Below are positions 1-5,198 of a stretch of 5,198 bases of DNA, piece after piece. Within the stretch, counting starts at the first letter, position 1. Every line of letters begins with the position of its first letter. Source of the DNA: Thiomargarita sp. (GTDB lineage Bacteria > Pseudomonadota > Gammaproteobacteria > Beggiatoales > Beggiatoaceae); NCBI GenBank assembly GCA_030618965.1, contig JAUXCJ010000135.1, forward strand, positions 1 to 5,198, read 5' to 3'. The position numbers were made by a program, and so were the translations under genes. Under the pieces are notes generated by a model. The model was given only the letters and a program-made list of their open reading frames with translations, did no database searches and had not been told where the DNA came from.

Positions 1-505
1 GCTGATTTTCGCGTATCCCCTCTCTGTAAGCTTTCATTGATTGTACTAGATAGATAAAATGTTGTCCTGCAAGCTTAGGATAGTTTGGGTTTTCACTATA
101 GCCATCAGTGCTATGACAAGCGATACATAATTTCGCTTTTTCTTCCCCAGCTTTGATTTGATTTTCTGGAAATAAATTACTACAAGCTGTTATTTTTTGT
201 GCTGCAAAATAAGCAGCCATATTCTCAATATCGGCATCTGTTCCTAGTTTATCAACACTATGGAAAATCATTGTAGAATCTGGTCGTACTTTATCCCTGA
301 AATCTTTCATTGATTTAACCAGATATTCAAAATGCTGACCCGCTAGTTTAGGAAACACAGGCACTTCAGTATTACCATCTTTTGTATGGCAACTGACACA
401 GGCTTTATCGGCTTCAACCCTAATTTTACCAACAACAGCATAGCCAGCCGCATGAACTGTGATTGCAAAACTTAACAAAATACAGCCGCCTATCATGAAT
501 CTCAT
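1..505 (-). CDS. Di-haem cytochrome c, c4 family (3' end cut by window edge)
   Basis: This is a secreted periplasmic c-type cytochrome with two haem domains, resembling cytochrome c4, a soluble or membrane-associated electron carrier that passes electrons towards terminal oxidases. The frame opens at ATG 505-503 and runs without a stop to the left edge, giving 168 residues; c4 proteins are usually about 200, so roughly the last 30-40 residues are missing. Residues 1-19 look like a Sec signal peptide, with cleavage likely near VHA-AG. Haem sites are CVSCH (36-40) and CIACH (127-131). Met79, in RPDSTM, is the likely axial ligand of haem 1; the second axial Met should lie beyond the edge. The two halves repeat the pattern PKLAGQHF-YLV-SMK (52-67 and 143-158), as expected from the internal duplication of c4. 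An extra Cys108 sits in the linker. The start is supported by AAGGA nine bases upstream. It lies downstream of ilvA in the same orientation but has no obvious metabolic link to it. Another di-haem class I cytochrome is possible. Confidence 0.88.
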   Translation of the reverse strand, partial: MRFMIGGCILLSFAITVHAAGYAVVGKIRVEADKACVSCHTKDGNTEVPVFPKLAGQHFEYLVKSMKDFRDKVRPDSTMIFHSVDKLGTDADIENMAAYFAAQKITACSNLFPENQIKAGEEKAKLCIACHSTDGYSENPNYPKLAGQHFIYLVQSMKAYREGIRENQ

Positions 506-514
506 AGAAATATA

Positions 515-519
515 TCCTT
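515..519 (-). promoter_or_regulatory. Shine-Dalgarno of the cytochrome c gene
   Basis: AAGGA on the minus strand lies nine bases before the ATG at 505-503. This favours that ATG over the second in-frame ATG at 496-494 (Met4), which would shorten an already short signal peptide. Confidence 0.7.
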
Positions 520-533
520 AATATATATGAATA

Positions 534-562
534 TTTATGTACGCCATTTTGCGTCCTGTCAT
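534..562 (-). promoter_or_regulatory. Candidate promoter of the cytochrome c gene
   Basis: On the minus strand, ATGACA (557-562; five of six matches to the -35 consensus) is followed after 17 bases by CATAAA (534-539; four of six matches to the -10). Transcription would begin near 527, giving a leader of about 22 bases that includes the Shine-Dalgarno. The gap is AT-rich and other pairs can be drawn, for example GTGGCA-18-TAGAAT or TTAACT-17-TAAAAT slightly further upstream, so the exact elements are uncertain. No strong GC hairpin with a T-run separates ilvA from this gene, so read-through from ilvA is also possible. Confidence 0.3.
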
Positions 563-574
563 TCTACAATGTCA
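557..574. repeat. Imperfect 18-bp dyad upstream of the cytochrome gene
   Basis: The plus strand reads TGTCATTCTACAATGTCA. Six of the seven arm positions pair around a four-base centre, the exception being the T/T pair at 559/572. The dyad overlaps the candidate -35 of the cytochrome gene and could be a transcription-factor operator. It matches no regulator site I recognise and could be chance in AT-rich DNA. Confidence 0.25.
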
Positions 575-624
575 GCTATTTTAATGCCACTTAATGATTG
601 AGTTAAAAAAATTTATAATTTAAA

Positions 625-2139
625 TCAATTTAAAAACAAACCATAAGCTGGATTATTTGCCTCATCCCAATAAGGGTAACCCAATTTATCCAAAAATGTT
701 TGGAACTCACTTAATTGGCTATCAGATACTTGTATTCCCACCAATATCCGCCCATAAGCTGCGGCATGATTGCGATAATGAAATAAGCTAATATTCCAAC
801 GTTGCCCCATACTCGTTAAAAAATGCAATAATGCGCCTGGGCGTTCAGGAAATTCAAAACGATAAAGTCGCTCATTTAATAAATGTGGCGGATGTCCGCC
901 TACCATGTGGCGAATATGCGTTTTAGCCATTTCATTGTCTGTTAAATCAATAACTGGATATTGCTTTTCATTTAACTTTTTAATTAATTTATCTTTTTCA
1001 GCTAAACCGTCTGTTAGACGCAAACCTGCAAAAACATGAGCTTGTCCATCATCCGCATAACGATAATTAAATTCTGTAATTACACGTTGCCCAATAACAT
1101 GACAAAATTTGCGGAAACTCCCTGGACGTTCAGGAATCGTCACAGCTATCAAAGCCTCGCGTTTTTCACCAATTTCTGTACGCTCAGCCACATAGGCTAA
1201 GCGATCAAAACTCATATTTGCCCCGCTGGTGATTGTCGCTAAATGCCGCCCCGTACAATTTTCTCGTGCGATATATTGCTTTAAACCGGCTAAAGCCAAG
1301 GCTCCTGCGGGCTCCATAATTCTGCGGGTTTCATCAAAAATATCCTTAATTGCGGCACAAATTTCATCGGTACTCGCCAATAACACCTCATCAACATAAT
1401 CACGCGCTATTTCAAAAGGTAACTTGCCTATTTGTCTCACAGCGACACCATCAGCAAAAATGCCCACTTGCTCAAGTATTACACGCTCATCAGCTTTGAG
1501 GGCAGCGTATAAGCAAGCGGCATCATCAGGCTCAACACCGATTATTTTGATTTCTGGGCGTAAATATTTAATATAAGCCGCCACTCCCGCAATTAAGCCG
1601 CCACCGCCGACAGGTATAAAAATAGCATCTAAATCTCCAGTGTGCTGCTGTAAGATTTCCATACCAATCGTACCTTGCCCAGCAATCACATCAACATCAT
1701 CATAAGGATGTATATAACTCAAGCCCAGTTCTTTAACTAAACGTTGCGCGTATTGGCTGGCATCATCATAAGCTGTGCCATGCAATACCGCTTCGGCTCC
1801 ATAACTCCGCACTGCTGCGACTTTAATTTCAGGCGTTGTTTTAGGCATCACGATGGTGGCTGGAATGCCTAACTTTTGTGCCGATAAAGCTACACCTTGG
1901 GCATGATTACCTGCTGAAGCGGCGATGACACCTTTAGCTAAAACCTCTTTGGGTAAATTAGCAATTTTGTTATAAGCACCGCGTATCTTAAAAGAAAACA
2001 CCGGCTGCATATCTTCCCGTTTAAACCAAATATGATTATTGACACGTTGTGAAAGATTAGTGGCATAATCCAAGCGGGTTTTATTAGCGACATCGTAAAC
2101 ACGGGCTTGGAGGATTTTTTTGATATAAATATAGTTCAT
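625..2139 (-). CDS. ilvA: Threonine ammonia-lyase (threonine deaminase), biosynthetic
   Basis: This cytoplasmic PLP enzyme converts L-threonine to 2-oxobutanoate and ammonia, the committed step of isoleucine synthesis. It has 504 residues; the family usually has about 500-515. The catalytic fold-type II domain spans about 10-320. It shows KREDMQPVFSFKIRGAYN (40-57) with PLP lysine Lys51, the ASAGNHAQG loop (74-82), the phosphate-binding PVGGGGL (176-182), and SGAN (305-308), whose Ser contacts the PLP ring nitrogen. Two ACT-like regulatory domains follow (about 326-400 and 422-495), each opening with a PERPG motif. This two-domain arrangement marks the isoleucine-inhibited biosynthetic form rather than the short catabolic TdcB. 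The ATG at 2139-2137 is the only usable start: an in-frame TGA lies at 2161-2163 with no GTG or TTG between. There is no clear Shine-Dalgarno; the leader before it is ACAAAAAAACTCAA. It stands apart from other ilv genes here and has its own promoter candidate in the 84-base gap. Confidence 0.97.
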   Translation of the reverse strand: MNYIYIKKILQARVYDVANKTRLDYATNLSQRVNNHIWFKREDMQPVFSFKIRGAYNKIANLPKEVLAKGVIAASAGNHAQGVALSAQKLGIPATIVMPKTTPEIKVAAVRSYGAEAVLHGTAYDDASQYAQRLVKELGLSYIHPYDDVDVIAGQGTIGMEILQQHTGDLDAIFIPVGGGGLIAGVAAYIKYLRPEIKIIGVEPDDAACLYAALKADERVILEQVGIFADGVAVRQIGKLPFEIARDYVDEVLLASTDEICAAIKDIFDETRRIMEPAGALALAGLKQYIARENCTGRHLATITSGANMSFDRLAYVAERTEIGEKREALIAVTIPERPGSFRKFCHVIGQRVITEFNYRYADDGQAHVFAGLRLTDGLAEKDKLIKKLNEKQYPVIDLTDNEMAKTHIRHMVGGHPPHLLNERLYRFEFPERPGALLHFLTSMGQRWNISLFHYRNHAAAYGRILVGIQVSDSQLSEFQTFLDKLGYPYWDEANNPAYGLFLN

Positions 2140-2172
2140 TTGAGTTTTTTTGTGTCTAAATCAGAGTTTATA

Positions 2173-2185
2173 GTGATTATATCAC
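2173..2185. repeat. 13-bp palindrome covering the ilvA -10 element
   Basis: The plus strand reads GTGATTATATCAC, two perfect 5-bp arms (GTGAT/ATCAC) around TAT. It coincides with the extended -10 of ilvA, so a protein bound here would block the promoter. It may equally be a by-product of the promoter consensus in AT-rich DNA. Confidence 0.3.
2176..2184 (-). promoter_or_regulatory. Extended -10 promoter of ilvA
   Basis: The minus strand contains TGATATAAT, a full match to the extended -10 consensus TGnTATAAT. The -35 region at about 17 bases upstream (GCTTCG, 2199-2204) is poor, as is common for extended -10 promoters. Transcription would start near 2169, leaving a leader of about 30 bases before the ilvA ATG. 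That is too short for a leader-peptide attenuator or riboswitch. Confidence 0.55.
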
Positions 2186-2223
2186 GGAACGAATGACACG
2201 AAGCGTACACAAAATTCGAGTTA

Positions 2224-3441
2224 TCACCGCGTAATTGCGTCCACTGGCACATAAGATGCTGCTCGCCAAGCAGGATAGAAGCTGGCGACTAATCCTAAGC
2301 CAATAATCAAGAAATTCGCAATCAAAATATCGGCAAAACCCAATACTGGATAAATAATACTATTGATTCCTGCCATTTCGTAACCTGCTGCATAGCGAGA
2401 AAAATCAAGTCCATCTGCCGTCAATATCAATGTACCCCAAGTAATCAGATTGCCGATTATTAAACCGATTGCCAATAAAAATAAAGATTCAAATAGAACT
2501 TGTCCTACTATCCAGCTGGGTTTCATACCCAATGCTTGGCATAAACCAATTTCACGAGTGCGCTCAAAAACTGCCATCAGTAAAGTGTTGACTAATCCAA
2601 AAGCTATTGCGATGAATACGACAAGATACCAAATTAATAAAAAGCCCTCAAAAACTTTGACCATTGCGCCCACCATTGGTGCGATTATTCGCCAACTTTG
2701 AACATCCAATCTAGGGGCAGCCGCTCGTAGATTATTCAGCAAATCATCCAGTTCATCACGATCATGGCTCAATATGGCCAGTTCCGAGATGGTGTTCTGC
2801 ATACCTAGCATTTTTTGAGCGGTATGACGACTGACGAAGACAAATTGTGTTTCAACATTTTCTAGCTGCGTATCAAAAATGCCCACCACACGAAAACCCC
2901 GCTCAGCGATTTCATTCTGATGATCCTGACTCATTAAGACGACGCGCTTACCTAAACGAGTTTCTAAACGCTCAGCTAGTTTTTTACCGATGATAATCCC
3001 TTTATCATCAATACCATTCAGATAACGCCCCGCTGTGACAGCTTCAGCAATAAAAGAAAGTCCTTGTTCTTGCTGTGGATCAATACCAAGCAATGTTACA
3101 CCCATAGATTCACGTTCACTATTCAACACCGCAGGCACTCGCACCCGTGCCGACCACGCTTTAATAACATGGTTATTATTTAATATATTCAACAATTTAT
3201 CACTAGGTGGTTCCATACTGTGATCAATCATAGGATCATCCCGATAATTCGGCGCATGAATTTGAATATGGGCAACCAGATTACGAATAGCATTATTCAT
3301 TTGCTGTTCCATCATGCCGCGTAGAAAGGAAGACATGCCTAACATTGACCAAACACCAAGGCTAATGGCGAAAAGAATGATAATAGTACGGCGCGGGTAT
3401 CGCCAAAGATTGCGCCAAGCTAAGATACTTAATAGTTTCAT
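2224..3441 (-). CDS. ABC transporter permease, FtsX/MacB type
   Basis: This is an inner-membrane permease subunit of a type VII (MacB/LolCE/FtsX-like) ABC system. Such systems usually work on lipoproteins, lipids or envelope substrates by mechanotransmission; the substrate here cannot be told. It has 405 residues. WRNLWRYPRR (9-18) precedes TM1 (about 19-39), followed by a periplasmic MacB-core-like domain (about 40-263), TM2 (about 264-289), the cytoplasmic coupling segment ERTREIGLCQALGMKP (293-308), TM3 (about 314-340), a short periplasmic loop, TM4 (about 367-389), and the family-typical tail YPAWRAASYVPVDAI. I chose ATG 3441-3439, which overlaps the upstream stop as ATGA and has GGAAGGA eight bases before it. 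A GTG at 3462 would add seven residues but lacks this support. The gene ends in tandem stops TGA TAA. No ATPase or second permease is in the window; it may work as a homodimer with an ATPase encoded further upstream or elsewhere. Confidence 0.92.
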   Translation of the reverse strand: MKLLSILAWRNLWRYPRRTIIILFAISLGVWSMLGMSSFLRGMMEQQMNNAIRNLVAHIQIHAPNYRDDPMIDHSMEPPSDKLLNILNNNHVIKAWSARVRVPAVLNSERESMGVTLLGIDPQQEQGLSFIAEAVTAGRYLNGIDDKGIIIGKKLAERLETRLGKRVVLMSQDHQNEIAERGFRVVGIFDTQLENVETQFVFVSRHTAQKMLGMQNTISELAILSHDRDELDDLLNNLRAAAPRLDVQSWRIIAPMVGAMVKVFEGFLLIWYLVVFIAIAFGLVNTLLMAVFERTREIGLCQALGMKPSWIVGQVLFESLFLLAIGLIIGNLITWGTLILTADGLDFSRYAAGYEMAGINSIIYPVLGFADILIANFLIIGLGLVASFYPAWRAASYVPVDAITR

Positions 3442-5198
3442 TTTAAAAATCCTTCCAACCACACTTGAACTTGCTTCGTTAAGGTAGCCTTTTCTTCCAC
3501 ATTCAAACCAACATAATCAAAGCGATAACGTTGATGTAACGTTAGCATATTTTGCATCTCAATATCTAATAATTGCAGGCGTTTTAACCAAACCGTCAAA
3601 GTTTCTCCTTGTAAGCGAATATAACCAGCAGTTTTTAACGCTTGTACAATCTGAAAAAAAGGAGAATCTGCGCCGACTTTGTTTCTGATTTGCCGATTTA
3701 TTTGCGGTTGTGAACTCTTCACCCGTTCTTTTGAATACAATCGCCAGATTAAGATTAAAACTAGAGGTAAAATTAACCATAATAGCCATTCATTTTCGGA
3801 GTCTTCTTCTTCACTCCAACGCCATTTTGAAAATTGATAAACAATCCATGAAGCTATATCAGAAACCGGTGTCCACCAAGCAGCAGATTCAGCTTCTATA
3901 TCCGCCCAATCCGCGACTGTTGTATCTACAGCTTGCCAACGTCCATTAATATAAGCCAAAGCCCAAGCATGAGCATGACGTTGACGTACTAAATAAGCAT
4001 TTTCCCAATAATCCCATTCAATAGCCGAATAACCAGAAGCATAACGTGATGGAATCCCAGCAGTACGCAATAATAAGACAGTAGCTGTGGCAAAATATTC
4101 GCAATGCCCGGCACGATTAACTCGTAAAAACTCTTCTAAGCTTGCTCCAGTCAGATTTAGAGAATATTTGAAATGCTGATCAAAAAATCCGGTTAATGTT
4201 TGAACCACTGCTGCTGGTGTTTGTGAAGATAAGTTTAAATCATTAGATAATTCAGTAAAATAGGACTTTTCCTTTTTAGGAACTAATAAATCATACTCAT
4301 TAGGTGGCGTATTTAAAGGTGTTTTGTCGGCAAAATGAGCCGTATATCTGATCAAATCAGGCCCATTTTCAACTTTAACCGCACCTAAGTTATTATAATA
4401 TAAGTGAAGCATGGAAAGTTTAGACAATTTAAAAGTGCCATTCGGGAGTGCCAACATACCTTTGCCCTTATGAAGATAGGCGGAGATAGTCGCGGTAAAA
4501 TCTCCTTTTATCCTATCTGCACTGACTACCCACGAATCGCTAGGCATAATCTCTTTAAAATGTGTTTTTTTAGCAATCCAAGTTTTATTAATCAAAACGT
4601 TATAACTGGCTTCCTGCAACAATATAGGATGAGGTGCTTCCACCCGTAAACGAATTTTATCCGACTGTTTCAATTCCCTAATATCACCAATAGCAGTATT
4701 TCGCTTATACGGATCTTTATTAGCCCAAAGTATATCATCAAGCCAACTTAAAACTAATCCTTCCACTTCAGAATGCAAACGATAAATACCCAATTGAGTT
4801 ACATAACCGACAGAAATAGCTATTAAGAGTAATAAACCAAAAATACTGACATGATAGCGTTTTGGACGCATTGCCCATAATCCCCAAGCCAGCAAAAAAC
4901 TGATACCAGCATAAAACCAAACACTATTATTGATACTAGCAGAGAGCAGACAAATGATGAAATAAGGATAAGCGAGATTAATTGGCAAATTAGCTTTTGG
5001 GTGAGGCTTGCCGACTTTCTTTTCATAACGGCGTAAAGATAACAACAAATTACCTAATTTAATGGTTCCATCAGTACTATAAATTTGCACAGTAATCAGC
5101 AAGAAAAATAGCACCGGAAACCAATTAACTAAGTTCATCAAGCCCTGAGAAGAATATTGATTAAAAAGATATAACATTGTGATAATCAAAGAGACGGA
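3438..5198 (-). CDS. Membrane-anchored transglutaminase-like protein, TgpA/DUF3488 type (5' end cut)
   Basis: This is an inner-membrane protein with a periplasmic transglutaminase-fold domain, of the TgpA-like kind; its substrate is unknown. Residue numbers count from the TTG at 5189. Helices lie at about 21-37, 70-86, 89-107 and 114-132. A periplasmic region (about 133-466) follows, then TM 467-485 and a cytoplasmic tail to 583 resembling DUF4129 (FFQIVQALKTAGY, then GETLTVWLKRL). The catalytic triad is visible: Cys363 (GHCEYFATA), His407 (RHAHAWA) and Asp422 (AVDTT). GDIRELKQSDKIRLRVE (168-184) matches the conserved stretch that opens the periplasmic part in this family. Basic loops RRYEKK and RPKRYH fit the positive-inside rule. 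The frame is open to the right edge (TCC GTC TCT before the TTG), and the first residues look like the end of a cut helix, so the true start lies outside; I infer that some 40-60 residues are missing. It overlaps the permease by four bases. Confidence 0.88.
   Translation of the reverse strand, partial: SVSLIITMLYLFNQYSSQGLMNLVNWFPVLFFLLITVQIYSTDGTIKLGNLLLSLRRYEKKVGKPHPKANLPINLAYPYFIICLLSASINNSVWFYAGISFLLAWGLWAMRPKRYHVSIFGLLLLIAISVGYVTQLGIYRLHSEVEGLVLSWLDDILWANKDPYKRNTAIGDIRELKQSDKIRLRVEAPHPILLQEASYNVLINKTWIAKKTHFKEIMPSDSWVVSADRIKGDFTATISAYLHKGKGMLALPNGTFKLSKLSMLHLYYNNLGAVKVENGPDLIRYTAHFADKTPLNTPPNEYDLLVPKKEKSYFTELSNDLNLSSQTPAAVVQTLTGFFDQHFKYSLNLTGASLEEFLRVNRAGHCEYFATATVLLLRTAGIPSRYASGYSAIEWDYWENAYLVRQRHAHAWALAYINGRWQAVDTTVADWADIEAESAAWWTPVSDIASWIVYQFSKWRWSEEEDSENEWLLWLILPLVLILIWRLYSKERVKSSQPQINRQIRNKVGADSPFFQIVQALKTAGYIRLQGETLTVWLKRLQLLDIEMQNMLTLHQRYRFDYVGLNVEEKATLTKQVQVWLEGFLK
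3450..3456 (-). promoter_or_regulatory. Shine-Dalgarno of the permease, inside the upstream gene
   Basis: GGAAGGA on the minus strand lies eight bases before ATG 3441-3439 and within the last codons of the transglutaminase gene. Together with the ATGA overlap it decides the permease start and indicates translational coupling. Confidence 0.8.

Noticed and set aside
482..505. Possible lipoprotein signal: Cys8 in IGGC of the cytochrome N-terminus
   Set aside because: The Cys is only eight residues from the start and lies before the hydrophobic core, so it cannot be a lipobox; a normal signal peptidase I site near residue 19 fits better.
541..554. Short hairpin ACGC-CATTTT-GCGT between ilvA and the cytochrome gene
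   Set aside because: Only four base pairs and no following T-run, so it does not support a terminator or a regulatory RNA.
604..627. AT-only inverted repeat AAATT-ATA-AATTT followed by T residues after the ilvA stop, as a rho-independent terminator
   Set aside because: The stem is five A/T pairs with no G or C, too weak to end transcription; the resemblance comes from base composition.
2450..2701. Plus-strand open frame of 83 codons
   Set aside because: It lies wholly antisense to the well-supported permease coding sequence, shows no recognisable domain, and is best seen as a shadow frame. The same applies to other short frames at 3035-3223, 3559-3789, 3710-3949, 4404-4649 and 4823-5026, which overlap the permease or transglutaminase.
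3439..3462. GTG at 3462 as the permease start
   Set aside because: It would give seven extra residues and a longer overlap, while ATG 3441 has an ideal Shine-Dalgarno and the ATGA overlap, and family members typically begin close to the K-L-x-x-x-A-W-R-N motif.

Overview
The window carries four consecutive genes, all on the minus strand, and reads as ordinary chromosomal DNA of an AT-rich (roughly 40% GC by eye) Gram-negative proteobacterium, most likely a gammaproteobacterium. This rests on the periplasmic di-haem cytochrome c4 type protein, the gammaproteobacterial look of the biosynthetic threonine deaminase, and an inner-membrane transglutaminase of the TgpA/DUF3488 type. The genus cannot be settled from the sequence alone.

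Layout in transcription order (right to left). (1) 5198-3438 is a membrane-anchored transglutaminase-like protein. Its reading frame stays open through the right edge, so its N-terminus lies outside the window. (2) 3441-2224 is an FtsX/MacB-type ABC transporter permease. Its ATG overlaps the transglutaminase stop by 4 bases (ATGA), with a strong Shine-Dalgarno inside the upstream gene, so the two form one translationally coupled unit. (3) After 84 bases holding a good extended -10 promoter comes ilvA (2139-625), biosynthetic threonine deaminase with two C-terminal ACT-like domains. (4) After a 119-base AT-rich gap comes a secreted di-haem cytochrome c (505 to the left edge), cut before its C-terminus.

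Functionally there are three modules. The transglutaminase/permease pair is presumably a cell-envelope function; the ATPase partner of the permease is not in view. IlvA performs the committed step of isoleucine synthesis and seems to have its own promoter. The cytochrome is a periplasmic electron carrier. No tRNA, rRNA, CRISPR, insertion sequence or other mobile element was seen, and no convincing rho-independent terminator. There is no gene-free stretch longer than 300 bases. I found no evidence of a novel system. The most useful observations are the coupled gene pair with a missing ATPase, the open right-hand reading frame, and two small operator-like dyads in front of ilvA and the cytochrome gene.
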